Source of the DNA: Streptomyces sp. NBC_01353
Lineage (GTDB): Bacteria; Actinomycetota; Actinomycetes; Streptomycetales; Streptomycetaceae
Reading direction: 5' to 3'
Length of the DNA stretch: 64,000 bases
Assembly: GCF_036237275.1 (NCBI RefSeq)
Contig: NZ_CP108352.1
Coordinates: forward strand, 7,589,501 to 7,653,500
Part shown: piece after piece, positions 37,600-46,258 of the stretch
How the letters are laid out: each line of letters starts with the position of its first letter
Position numbering within the stretch: position 1 is the stretch's first letter
The notes under the pieces: model-generated
What the model saw: the letters and a program-made list of their open reading frames with translations, nothing else
Databases searched by the model: none
Told to the model about the DNA's origin: nothing
Program-made: the position numbers and the translations under genes

Positions 37600-38976
37600 T
37601 CAGGCGTCGGCGCGGACCTGGGCGGCCGCGGCCTGCGGGGCGTCCTCGGCGACTTCGGACAGGTCGCGGTTACGAGTCTCCCGGGCACATGCGATGGCGA
37701 CGACGGTCAGGAGCGCGGCGGCGATCACGTACAGGGCGATCGGCGTCGAGGAGTCGTAGTCGGCGAGCAGCGCGGTCGCGATCAGCGGGGCCGGGGCACC
37801 GGCGGCCACCGAGGAGAACTGCGCGCCGATGGAGGCGCCCGAGTAGCGCATCCGGGTCGCGAACATCTCCGAGAAGAACGCGGCCTGCGGCGCGTACATC
37901 GCCCCGTGCAGGACCAGGCCCACGGTCACGGCGAGCAGCAGGGCGCCGAAGGTGCCCGAGTCGATCAGCATGAAGAACGGGAACATCCAGGCACCGACGC
38001 CGACCGCACCGATCAGATAGACCGGCCGGCGGCCGATCCGGTCCGACAGCGCGCCCCAGGCCGGGATGACGGCGAAGTGGACGGCGGAGGCGATGAGGAC
38101 GGTGTTCAGCGCGGTCTGCTTGGAGAGGCCCACCTGGGTCGTCGCGTAGACGAGGATGAACGCGGTGATCACGTAGTAGGAGATGTTCTCCGCCATGCGG
38201 GCGCCCATCGCGATCAGCACATCGCGCCAGTGGTGCTTGAGCACCGCGACCAGCGGCATCTTCTCGACCTGCCCGGCGGCAGCCGCCTTGCGCTCCTCGG
38301 CGGCGGCCAGTGCGGCCTTGAACACGGGCGACTCGTCGACCGAGAGCCGGATCCACAGACCCACGATCACCAGCACACCGGAGAGCAGGAACGGTATGCG
38401 CCAGCCCCACGAGAGGAACGCCGCGTCGGAGAGGAGCGCCGTGAGCGCGGACAGCACAGCGGTCGCGAGCAGTTGCCCGGCCGGCGCGCCGGTCTGCGGC
38501 CAGGAGGCCCAGAACCCGCGCCGCTTGGCGTCCCCGTGCTCGGAGACCAGCAGCACGGCCCCGCCCCACTCCCCGCCGAGCGCGAAGCCCTGCACCAGAC
38601 GCAGCACGGTCAACAGCACGGGAGCGATGGACCCGACGGCGGCGTGCGTGGGCAGCAGACCGATCGCGAAGGTCGCGCCACCCATCAGCAGCAGGCTCAG
38701 GACCAGCAGCTTCTTTCGCCCGAGCCGGTCGCCGTAGTGCCCGAAGACGAGCGCACCCAGCGGCCGGGCGGCGAACCCGACCGCGTAGGTCAGGAAGGAG
38801 AGCAGCGTTCCGACGAGCGGGTCGGACTCGGGGAAGAAGAGCTTGTTGAAGACCAGTGCGGCGGCCGAGCCGTAGAGGAAGAAGTCGTACCACTCGATGG
38901 TGGTGCCGATGAGACTCGCGGCGACGATGCGCTTGAGATTCGACTCGGCGGGTGGAGCCGACGCGGGGGAGGCCAT
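37600..38976 (-). CDS. MFS permease of the metabolite:H+ symporter (MHS) type
   Basis: A 458-residue protein with twelve membrane segments. Features are NLKRIVAASLIGTTIEWYDF at helix 1, GHYGDRLGRKKLLVLSLLLM in loop 2-3, RLVQGFALGGEWGGAVLLVS in helix 4 and a cytoplasmic central loop with ESPVFKAALAAAEERKAAAA. All are diagnostic of the ShiA/ProP/KgtP branch. The substrate is a small organic acid or osmolyte. Location next to 3-hydroxybutyrate dehydrogenase and its putative regulator suggests uptake of 3-hydroxybutyrate or a related acid (inference). A Met 48 bp downstream of the ORF's first Met is chosen because the homologous region starts there. Confidence 0.9.
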   Translation of the reverse strand: MASPASAPPAESNLKRIVAASLIGTTIEWYDFFLYGSAAALVFNKLFFPESDPLVGTLLSFLTYAVGFAARPLGALVFGHYGDRLGRKKLLVLSLLLMGGATFAIGLLPTHAAVGSIAPVLLTVLRLVQGFALGGEWGGAVLLVSEHGDAKRRGFWASWPQTGAPAGQLLATAVLSALTALLSDAAFLSWGWRIPFLLSGVLVIVGLWIRLSVDESPVFKAALAAAEERKAAAAGQVEKMPLVAVLKHHWRDVLIAMGARMAENISYYVITAFILVYATTQVGLSKQTALNTVLIASAVHFAVIPAWGALSDRIGRRPVYLIGAVGVGAWMFPFFMLIDSGTFGALLLAVTVGLVLHGAMYAPQAAFFSEMFATRMRYSGASIGAQFSSVAAGAPAPLIATALLADYDSSTPIALYVIAAALLTVVAIACARETRNRDLSEVAEDAPQAAAAQVRADA

Positions 38977-39309
38977 GTGCACCACTTCCAGGGGATGTGC
39001 GGGGACGTTTTGGTGTTGCCACACCGTAGAAACACGCAGGTCACTGGCGTATGTGGTGGGACACCATAGTTCAGGGCGTCGGGGTGCGCGTCACCACCAT
39101 GGGGTGCTGGCGGAGCGGCTGCGAGGTGGGTGACGAGGTCGCCAAGGGCGCTGTCCGAGTTGTGCTGTTCGGTGGGCTGCGCCCGGCCGATGTGGCGTAC
39201 GAGGCCACAGGCGAACGGCCCATCCCAGCGCGCGGCATATGCCGCGTTCGAGGACGGTGGGGGAGTCCCTGGATGTCAACGCGACGGCCCGAGCTGCAGA
39301 GGAGGCGAT
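38977..39309. promoter_or_regulatory. 333-bp divergent intergenic region between the MHS permease and the Trypco1/STAND operon
   Basis: No convincing gene is seen. It contains an imperfect inverted repeat (TGGTGT with CCAC at 39011-39025 against GGTGGGACACCA near 39056-39067), a perfect 16-bp palindrome at 39231-39246, and a strong GAGGAGGCGAT ribosome binding site directly before GTG 39310. Confidence 0.5.
39231..39246. promoter_or_regulatory. Perfect 16-bp palindrome CGCGGCATATGCCGCG upstream of the Trypco1 gene
   Basis: The two 8-base halves are exact reverse complements. The site is 63 bp before the Trypco1 start, at a typical operator distance. No regulator gene is adjacent; the protein that would bind is unknown. 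Confidence 0.5.
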
Positions 39310-39660
39310 GTGACACCTCTGATTCGGATTCCGCTGGAGGGCGGGGGCTGCGTACTGGTGGAGCAACCTGGTCCGCCGGACGGGGGGCCGGTGAAGGCCG
39401 GCCGCATCGGCGACACCGTGCGCGAGCTGCCGGTCACACTGGAAGGAGCGCTCGAGCCGGTCACGGAGGCCGCCCGCGCCACTCTCGCGCAGCTGCGCAA
39501 GGCCCGTCCCGACGAGATCACCGTCGAGTTCGGTGTCGCCCTCGCGTTCGAGGCCGGGGCCGTGATCACCAAGAGCCAGGCCGGCTGCCATCTGAAGGTG
39601 ACCGTGTCCTGGAAGGACGGCGGATCCGGTCGACCGCACCCGGCCACGAGTGAGGGCTGA
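39310..39660 (+). CDS. Trypco1 (trypsin-co-occurring domain 1) protein
   Basis: A 116-residue protein starting TPLIRIPLEGGGCVLVEQPG. The core VKAGRIGDTVRELPVTLEGA, LEPVTEAARATLAQLRKARP and DEITVEFGVALAFEAGAVIT followed by HLKVTVSW matches the small CU044_2847/Trypco1 family, known to occur beside or fused to trypsin-like proteases in predicted NTP-dependent conflict systems. Its biochemical role is unestablished; it may be a substrate, sensor or inhibitor of the adjoining protease. GTG at 39310 has GAGGAGG 4 nt upstream. Only 5 bp separate its stop from the protease-STAND gene, so both are surely co-transcribed. A 60-residue upstream extension of the frame lacks the conserved pattern. Confidence 0.88.
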   Translation: MTPLIRIPLEGGGCVLVEQPGPPDGGPVKAGRIGDTVRELPVTLEGALEPVTEAARATLAQLRKARPDEITVEFGVALAFEAGAVITKSQAGCHLKVTVSWKDGGSGRPHPATSEG

Positions 39661-39665
39661 TCGCT

Positions 39666-42600
39666 GTGACCAGCGCGCAGAGTACTTCCGGCGACAGCAT
39701 CGCTTCCGATCTGCCGATGGCCGTGGCCCAGATCCTCACGCCGGACGGCAGAGTGGCCGGCACGGGATTCCTGGTGGCCGAGGGCATCGTGGTCACCTGC
39801 GCCCACGTCGTGGAAGCGGCCGGAGGCGGGCCCGGCACGGCGGTCCTGCTGGCCTTCCCGCACGTGGTGGGCGCCGACCAGCTGGCGGGCACAGTAACGC
39901 AGGAGCTGTGGCGTTCCGCAGAGGACGAGGACGTGGCCTTCATCCGGCTGAGCGGCACGCCGCCCGGGGCGCGCGTCCTGCCGCTCGGCTCCTCGGAGGG
40001 CTGCCGGGGCCACAAGGTGCGCTCGTTCGGCTTCCCCGCACAGGCCCCGCCGGAAGGACACCTCGGCTTCGGCGAGACCGGCGATCTGCTGCCCGCCACG
40101 GAAGGGCGGGGCGCGCATCTCCAGCTGACCGACGCCAACGACCTCACCACCGGCTTCAGCGGCGGACCCGTCCTCGACGAGGTGACCGGCCTGGTCATCG
40201 GCATGCTCACCGAGATCACCGCTCCCGACGCGTACGAACGGGGGTTGAGCATCGCGTACGCCACTCCCACCCAGGTCCTGCGCGAGATCCTGCCGGACCT
40301 GGCCGAGCACGAGGTGTGCCCGTACCGAGGTCTGGAGCCGTTCACCGCCGAGCACGCCAGGTGGTTCCAAGGCCGGTCGGAGGCGGTACGCCAGGTCCTG
40401 GCGAACCTGGGCCGGCAACGGCGGCTGACGCTGCTGCTCGGACCGTCCGGGTCGGGCAAGTCGTCGCTGATCCAGGCCGGTGTGCTGCGTGCCCTGGCGG
40501 CGGGGGAACTGCCACGCAGCGACCGGTGGCTTCCGGTGCTGGCGCGGCCCAGGCAGGACATGCTCGCCGAGATCGAGCGGGCAGGGTTGCCCGGGGCGAG
40601 CAGCGACGGCATCACGGCGGCGGTCAATCGCAGGCTGGCGGCCGAGCCTTCCTGCCAGCGTGTCCTGCTGATCATCGACCAGTTCGAAGAGCTTCTCGTG
40701 CAGACCACCAACGGCCGGCTGCCGGAGCTGCTGAAAGTCATCGACGAAGTCACCTCGGCCGCCGACGAGTACACGAAGATCACCGTGATCCTGATCATGC
40801 GGGACGACTTCTATCCTCAGCTGGCTGCTCGCGCCCCCAGGCTGCTGGACGCGGCGATGCCGGGACTCCTCAATGTGCCGGGCACTCTCAGCCAGCAGGA
40901 TCTGCGCGACATCATCGTCCTGCCCGCCGAGGACGTGGGGCTGCACTTCCAGCCTGGGCTGGCCGAACGGATCATCGGTGATGTCCTGGACATCCATCCC
41001 GAGGCGGCCGTCACCCGCCTGGCACCCGTCACCGTGCTGCCGCTGCTGGAGATGACACTTCAGCAGCTGTGGAACCGGCGGCAGGACGGCTACCTCACCC
41101 ACGAGGCATACCGGCGCATCGGAGAGGTCAGCGGAAGCGTGACCACGTGGTGCGACAGCGCGCTCGACGAGTTGTCCTCCGCCCAACGGGTCATCGCGCG
41201 GCGGGCGCTGACCTCCCTTGTTCACCCCGCCGACCCCAGCCACAACATCACGGCCGTACGCACGCAGGTCCCCCTCCACGAGCTGCGAGATCTGGCGTCC
41301 GAACTGGGCGGCAGCGGCGAGCAGGCGGCCGTCGATTCGGTCATCGCCGCGCTCACCCGCCGCCGCATCATCACCACCCAGACGCTCGGGGCCCCGCTGC
41401 GTCCCGGTGGCCCGCCCGGGGAACCGGTGGCCGAGCTGATCCACGAGGCGCTCATCCGCGACTGGGGCGCGTTGCGGGAGTGGGTCGACCAGGACCACCG
41501 CTTCCAGGAGTGGCTCGACCGCACCCGCGGACGCCAGTCCCGCTGGGCCGCCCAGAAGGACCCGGGGGACCTGCTCGGCGGAACGTCGCTGGCGGAGGGC
41601 GTCGAGTGGTCCGAGCAGCGGCGGCTGCCGGCGGACATCACGGAGTTCTTGACGGCGAGCAGGGAGCGCCAGCGGGCGGCGATCCGGCGCAGCCGGGTGC
41701 TCAATGGCGTACTCGGGGGTCTGTTGGTGTTGGCCCTGCTGGCGGCGGGGGGCGCGGTGTGGCAGTGGCAGAGGGTGGGCAGCGCGAAGGACGCGGCGTT
41801 GTCGCGGCAGTTTGCCGCGAAGTCCGACGAACTGCTCTACACCAACCCGGAGCTGGCCGCGCTGCTGGCGGTGAAGGCGTACCGCACCAGTCGTACGTCC
41901 GAGGCGACGGAGAGCCTGCGCAACGCCGGTGCCTTGCCGGCCCACCGCCGTCTGTCCGACCACACCGGCGAGGTGCGTGCCGTGGCGTACAGCCCCGATC
42001 GCCGCACACTCGTCACCGCCGGCGCCGACAAGACGATCCGCCTTTGGAACACGGCCACGGGCAAGACGCGCACCACGCTGAAGGGACACAGCGATGGGGT
42101 GAATGCCGTGGCCTTCAGTCCCGACGGCAGCACACTCGCCACCGCGGGTGCCGACAGGACGATCCGGCTCTGGGACACGGACACCGGCACGACACGCGCC
42201 ACACTCGAAGGACACACGCAGGGGGTGACGTCGGTGGCCTTCAGCCCCGACGGCAGCACACTCGCCACCGCCGGCGCCGACTCCACCACACGACTGTGGG
42301 AGACGGCCGATGGCAAAGCCCTCGCCACACTGGAAGGACACACACAGGCGCTGACGTCGGTGGCCTTCCACCCGGACGGCCGCACACTCGCCACAGGTGG
42401 CGCCGACAAGACGGTCCGTCTCTGGGACATGGACACCCGCAAGACCCGCACCACGCTCAAAGAGCACACAGAGCCGGTCACATCGGTGGTCTACAGCCCG
42501 GACGGCCAGACGCTCGCCACCGCCGACGGCTGGGACGTCCACCTGAGGGACGGGGGCACCGGCAAGGTTCGCATCACATCCGACAGCGCGGCGTCCCTGC

Positions 42601-43793
42601 TGGCCTTCAGCCCGGACAGCAAGACGCTCGCCGCCGTGACCGACCGCTACGTAGGGCTCTGGAACCCGACCACCGGCACAGCCGGAGCCACGTTCACCGG
42701 GCATGCGAACGGCATTCTTGGGCTGGCGTTCAGTCGGGACGGCCGCACACTCGCCACTGCCAGCCGCGACAAGACGGTGCGTCTTTGGGACGCGAGCCCG
42801 CCGGACGACCGCACCACACTCAAGGGGCACGACGGCAGTGTGAGTGCGGTGGACTTCAGCCCCGATGGCCAAACGCTCGCCACCGCCGGCGTCGACAAGA
42901 CCGTCCGTCTCTGGAACACGGCCACGGGCAAGACCCGCACCACACTCGAAGGCCACGGTGACGAGGTGAGTGCGGTGGACTTCAGCCCCGATGGCCAAAC
43001 GCTCGCCACCGCCGGCGCCGACAAGACCGTCCGTCTCTGGAACACGGCCACAGGCAAGACCCGCGCCACACTCGAAGGACATGGCGGCCACGTGTGGGCG
43101 GTGGACTTCAGCCCCGACGGCCGCACACTCGCCACCGCCTCCGCCGACAAGACCGTCCGTCTCTGGAACACGGCCACGGGCAAGACCCGCACCACACTCG
43201 AAGGCCACGGTGACGAGGTGAATGCGGTGGACTTCAGTCGGGACGGCCGCACAGTCGCCACCGCCAGCGACGACTCCACCACACGGCTGTGGGACACGGC
43301 CACGGGCAGGCCTCTCACCACACTCACGGGGCACAACGCCGAGGTGTGGGCGGTGGCCTTCAGTCCGGACGGCCGCACACTCGCCACGGGCAGCACCGAC
43401 GGAACGGCTCTCTTGCTGGACGCGACCACCGGGGAAACGCGCACCACCCTGACCGAGAACGCCGCATCGGTGAACGGTGTGGCCTTCAGCCCCGACAGCC
43501 GCACACTCGCCACCATCGATGACGGCGCCGTCCGGCTCTGGGACACGGCCAGCGGCAAGGCTCGCACCGCACTCACCGACGACGTGAACCTGGTGTCCTT
43601 GGCGTTCAGTCCCAACGGCCGCACGATCGTCACGACCAGCTACGAAGGAACCGTCCGCCTGTGGGATGTGACCACCTCCTCCGAACCCGCCCAGGCCATC
43701 AAGCACATCTGCCGCGTCTTCGGCCGCGACCTCACTCCGGAGGAACGCGCGGCCTACGTTCCCGACGAGTCAGAGGCATCCGTATGCCCATGA
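39666..43793 (+). CDS. Trypsin-like protease - nSTAND1 NTPase - transmembrane - WD40 repeat protein
   Basis: 1375 residues. Residues 18-210 are a trypsin-fold protease with intact triad: H47 in VVTCAHVVE, D89 in DEDVAFIRL, S165 in TTGFSGGPV. CPYRGLEPFTAEHARWFQGR (218-237) opens the nSTAND1 NTPase, with Walker A GPSGSGKSS (K265) and Walker B RVLLIIDQFEELL (D338). A winged-helix-like region follows (VAELIHEALIRDWGALREWV). One membrane helix lies near 678-699. Fourteen WD40 repeats of about 42 residues (roughly 757-1345) would form two seven-bladed propellers, and the tail has CRVFGRDLTPEERAAYVP. STAND proteins are switches: WD40 senses, NTP-driven assembly activates the effector, here proteolysis. 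With the Trypco1 gene it forms a predicted conflict/immunity or programmed-death module. Confidence 0.93.
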   Translation: MTSAQSTSGDSIASDLPMAVAQILTPDGRVAGTGFLVAEGIVVTCAHVVEAAGGGPGTAVLLAFPHVVGADQLAGTVTQELWRSAEDEDVAFIRLSGTPPGARVLPLGSSEGCRGHKVRSFGFPAQAPPEGHLGFGETGDLLPATEGRGAHLQLTDANDLTTGFSGGPVLDEVTGLVIGMLTEITAPDAYERGLSIAYATPTQVLREILPDLAEHEVCPYRGLEPFTAEHARWFQGRSEAVRQVLANLGRQRRLTLLLGPSGSGKSSLIQAGVLRALAAGELPRSDRWLPVLARPRQDMLAEIERAGLPGASSDGITAAVNRRLAAEPSCQRVLLIIDQFEELLVQTTNGRLPELLKVIDEVTSAADEYTKITVILIMRDDFYPQLAARAPRLLDAAMPGLLNVPGTLSQQDLRDIIVLPAEDVGLHFQPGLAERIIGDVLDIHPEAAVTRLAPVTVLPLLEMTLQQLWNRRQDGYLTHEAYRRIGEVSGSVTTWCDSALDELSSAQRVIARRALTSLVHPADPSHNITAVRTQVPLHELRDLASELGGSGEQAAVDSVIAALTRRRIITTQTLGAPLRPGGPPGEPVAELIHEALIRDWGALREWVDQDHRFQEWLDRTRGRQSRWAAQKDPGDLLGGTSLAEGVEWSEQRRLPADITEFLTASRERQRAAIRRSRVLNGVLGGLLVLALLAAGGAVWQWQRVGSAKDAALSRQFAAKSDELLYTNPELAALLAVKAYRTSRTSEATESLRNAGALPAHRRLSDHTGEVRAVAYSPDRRTLVTAGADKTIRLWNTATGKTRTTLKGHSDGVNAVAFSPDGSTLATAGADRTIRLWDTDTGTTRATLEGHTQGVTSVAFSPDGSTLATAGADSTTRLWETADGKALATLEGHTQALTSVAFHPDGRTLATGGADKTVRLWDMDTRKTRTTLKEHTEPVTSVVYSPDGQTLATADGWDVHLRDGGTGKVRITSDSAASLLAFSPDSKTLAAVTDRYVGLWNPTTGTAGATFTGHANGILGLAFSRDGRTLATASRDKTVRLWDASPPDDRTTLKGHDGSVSAVDFSPDGQTLATAGVDKTVRLWNTATGKTRTTLEGHGDEVSAVDFSPDGQTLATAGADKTVRLWNTATGKTRATLEGHGGHVWAVDFSPDGRTLATASADKTVRLWNTATGKTRTTLEGHGDEVNAVDFSRDGRTVATASDDSTTRLWDTATGRPLTTLTGHNAEVWAVAFSPDGRTLATGSTDGTALLLDATTGETRTTLTENAASVNGVAFSPDSRTLATIDDGAVRLWDTASGKARTALTDDVNLVSLAFSPNGRTIVTTSYEGTVRLWDVTTSSEPAQAIKHICRVFGRDLTPEERAAYVPDESEASVCP
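42717..43324 (+). repeat. Near-identical 126-bp coding repeats (WD40 blades 8-11)
   Basis: Within the WD40 gene, 126-bp units starting at about 42843, 42969, 43095 and 43221 are almost identical; the first two differ at only a handful of bases over the whole unit. Outer blades are far more diverged. The period equals 42 codons, so copies can be gained or lost without shifting frame. Confidence 0.85.
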
Positions 43794-43897
43794 CACCGGC
43801 GGGCTCGGCATCCGGCCATGCCTGCCAAACCGGGTTCCCAGTGCCGGGACACAGCGACGCTGTGCACCAGTGCCCCTGGCATGAGGCTCAGCGGGGT

Positions 43898-43934
43898 GAG
43901 CCGGTTCGGCGGGGGTGGCCCGCCGAACCGGCTC
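43898..43934. terminator. Perfect 16-bp hairpin between convergent genes
   Basis: GAGCCGGTTCGGCGGG at 43898-43913 pairs without mismatch with 43919-43934 around a 5-nt loop. It lies between the WD40 gene end and the end of the XRE-I36 locus and is likely to end transcription from both sides. Confidence 0.75.
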
Positions 43935-43949
43935 CGGGGGAGGGTGACT

Positions 43950-44976
43950 TCAGCAGGCGTCGACCCAGTCGTGCGACGAGACGTTGTCATTGACGAGCTG
44001 GCCCTTGCCCGCACCCGGGCTGAAGAACCTCAGGCCGGAGAGGCCGAGGTCGGGAAGGGAGTGGCCCTGGTGAAGGCAGACCCACGAGCCGCTCCAGTCC
44101 AGGCCGTAGAAGAGCCGGACGTCCTCGGCGCGGCCCGGGAATCCGTTGTTCCAGACGTCCGAGACCTTGTTGCGGCAGCCGGCCCAGTTGGCGTTGTTCG
44201 CGTTCCACTTGCAGTGGAATCCGCCCGCGTGGGGGTTCTCCCAGGCGTACAGGAATCCGTCCGGGGCGGGTACGGCGGCCGGGGAGACGGCGGCCGGCGC
44301 CGTCACACATCCCGTTGCACGCGTAGGTCCGGGTGCCCATGTCGAGGCTGTCGTCGAGGCAGGCCCCTGTCGCGCGGCTCACGAAGATCCGGTGGACGTC
44401 CGACGCGGCGGACGCGCCGTGCGCGGGCGCCGGTGCGTCGTCGTGTGCGGGGGCCCGCCACTGTACGAACGCGGCGCTCGCGGCTCCCAGTACCAGGCCG
44501 AGTACGGTGCCGGCCAGAGCCCAGACCGTCCGCCCGCCCCAGAGGGAGAGACGGCGCCGCGGGGTCTCGGAAACGGCATTGCCCGAGGGACTGTCGCCGG
44601 CCTCCGGGGCCTCCGGCTCCCTCGGGCCGGTGCCCTGTGCCGGTCTGCGCTGGCTCCGGTCGGCGGCCTCCCACAGGAGCCGGTAGTCGGCCGGGTCGCC
44701 GTCGAGTGCCTTGCACAGGTCGCGGACCGTCGCCCACGGGGGAACGGTGGTGCCGCGGAAGTACCGGGACAGCGACGAGTCGCTGATGCGCACACTCGTT
44801 TCGAGGGAGCGCAGCGTGCATCCGGAGCGCCGCTGCAGCGCGCGCAGCGCCCGGCCCAACGCGCGGGCCGGATCCTCGTCTTCAGGCCGGTCGGCAGCCA
44901 CAGCGGCGTCCTTCTGTTCCGGGCCGCACATGATGATGCGGTCGACCGGCCCCGCAGGAGGGGCACATGGTGTCAC
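43950..44976 (-). pseudogene. XRE-family HTH - membrane helix - peptidase inhibitor I36-like protein, frameshifted
   Basis: The first frame gives an XRE helix-turn-helix (ALGRALRALQRRSGCTLRSL, SDSSLSRYFRGTTVPPWATV), a linker, one membrane helix (VWALAGTVLGLVLGAASAAF) and an exported segment RATGACLDDSLDMGTRTYAC ending NGMC. It then dissolves into an Arg/Pro-rich shadow. The matching C-terminal domain continues in another frame from 44306: DGFLYAWENPHAGGFHCKWN, ANWAGCRNKVSDVWNNGFPG and SSHDWVDAC, like family I36 metalloprotease inhibitors. The break is at a TG-TG-TG run (44309-44304 on minus); one more TG would restore a single ORF of about 340 codons. GTG 44976 follows TAGGGT by 11 nt; ATG 44931 is the alternative start. 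It is either a pseudogene, phase-variable or a sequencing error. Confidence 0.7.
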
Positions 44977-45168
44977 AGCAGGTCAGAACCCTAGGGCGCG
45001 GCGGATCTTGACGGCAACCGGGCGCACTCTCCCGAGGGATGCCGAGGCCGCCGGTTGACGCGGGGCGGTGTGGGCGGCCCGTCGCCCCCTACGACCGGCA
45101 CGCGTCGACGCCGCGAAGCCCCGCGGCGCCCGTGTGCCCGGGTGAACCGGCCTACCGCGCGTCCGTTC

Positions 45169-45972
45169 CTAGGTCTCGCTCGGCGAAGGCGTCAGCACGA
45201 CGAAGTCGGCGCCCGCCGGGTCGACGCAGACGGCCAGCCGGCCGACGCCCTCCGCGTCGTCCGGCCCCATCTGGATGGTGCCGGCGTTCTCGGTGACCCT
45301 GGCGACCGCGGCGTCGCAGTCCGTGACGTTGAAGACCGGATGCCAGTACGGCCGCCCGTTCGTCAGAGCGAGATTCTCCTTGGGCATCTCCATGAGGCCG
45401 CCGTGCATGCGCTCCTGGGGCAGTCCGGCGGGGGTGATGAGGCTGTACGTCCCTCCGCCGCCCGGCAGTTCCATGTCACCGAACTGCCAGCCGAAGACAC
45501 CTCCGTAGAACTCCTTGGCGGCCGCGGCGTCGCTCGTGTACAGCTCGGTCCAGGACAGTGAGCCCGGCTCGTCCATGAGCTCGGCTCCCGTGTTCGCACC
45601 GGGCTGCCAGACGGCGAACTGGCCTCCCAGCGGATCGCTGTACTGCGCCATCCGACCCCACTCGTCGAGTTCCCTCGGCGCCACCCGCACCGTGCCGCCG
45701 GCGCGCTCGACGGCCTGGGTCGTGGCATCCGCGTCGGCGACTTCGTAGTAGATCATCCAGGCCGAGCGGGCGCCCTTCTCGGTGAGCTTGCCGAGCCCGG
45801 CGACGATCTTGCCGTCCTTCCGGAACATCCCACCCTCCATGTCCTCCCCGCCCTCCATGGACTCGTAGTCCCATCCCAGTACGGCGGCGTAGAAGGCGGC
45901 GGCGGCCGGGACGTCGGGGGCGCCGAGGTCGATCCAGCAGGGGGAGCCGGGGACGAAGTCGGTGGTGATCAT
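45169..45972 (-). CDS. VOC-family (glyoxalase/dioxygenase-fold) protein, two-domain
   Basis: A 267-residue protein of two tandem VOC modules. The first starts GSPCWIDLGAPDVPAAAAFY and reaches YSDPLGGQFAVWQPG; the second starts LSWTELYTSDAAAAKEFYGG and ends VCVDPAGADFVVLTPSPSET. The layout resembles the mycobacterial 27-kDa antigen Cfp30B group. Metal ligands are not all evident, so catalysis is uncertain. The ATG at 45972 is the first Met of the conserved region, with GAAAGGACATTTCC as leader. Adjacent to the LigD genes but separated by 286 bp. Confidence 0.8.
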   Translation of the reverse strand: MITTDFVPGSPCWIDLGAPDVPAAAAFYAAVLGWDYESMEGGEDMEGGMFRKDGKIVAGLGKLTEKGARSAWMIYYEVADADATTQAVERAGGTVRVAPRELDEWGRMAQYSDPLGGQFAVWQPGANTGAELMDEPGSLSWTELYTSDAAAAKEFYGGVFGWQFGDMELPGGGGTYSLITPAGLPQERMHGGLMEMPKENLALTNGRPYWHPVFNVTDCDAAVARVTENAGTIQMGPDDAEGVGRLAVCVDPAGADFVVLTPSPSET

Positions 45973-46258
45973 GGAAATGTCCTTTCCTGGCTGATTTGTC
46001 CTCAGCCTGGCACGGGCCACCGCCCTGCGCCGCTCGACCGCTCCCGGCACCCCCGAGGAGGTCCTCCGGACGGCCGTGGTGGACGACGGGCATCGGTTCG
46101 CCCGCACTCTCCGTCCACGGGCCGGGCGTCGCGACAAGCCGCGGGGCACGATGCGAGCGGCAGTGAGGCGGTAAGGCGTGTCGTACGAGACGGCCGGTGA
46201 ACGACGAGCGATGGGCTCCCGCCCCCGCAACAGCCCCGGCCCCCTGGCTTCCGGCCCG

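Noticed and set aside
42717-43324. Regular DNA repeats that could suggest a CRISPR array
   Set aside because: The 126-bp units have no spacers and encode in-frame WD40 blades.
39276-43706. A 1476-codon open frame antisense to the WD40 gene
   Set aside because: It is a low-complexity Gly/Arg/Ala-rich shadow caused by high GC at third codon positions of the real gene.
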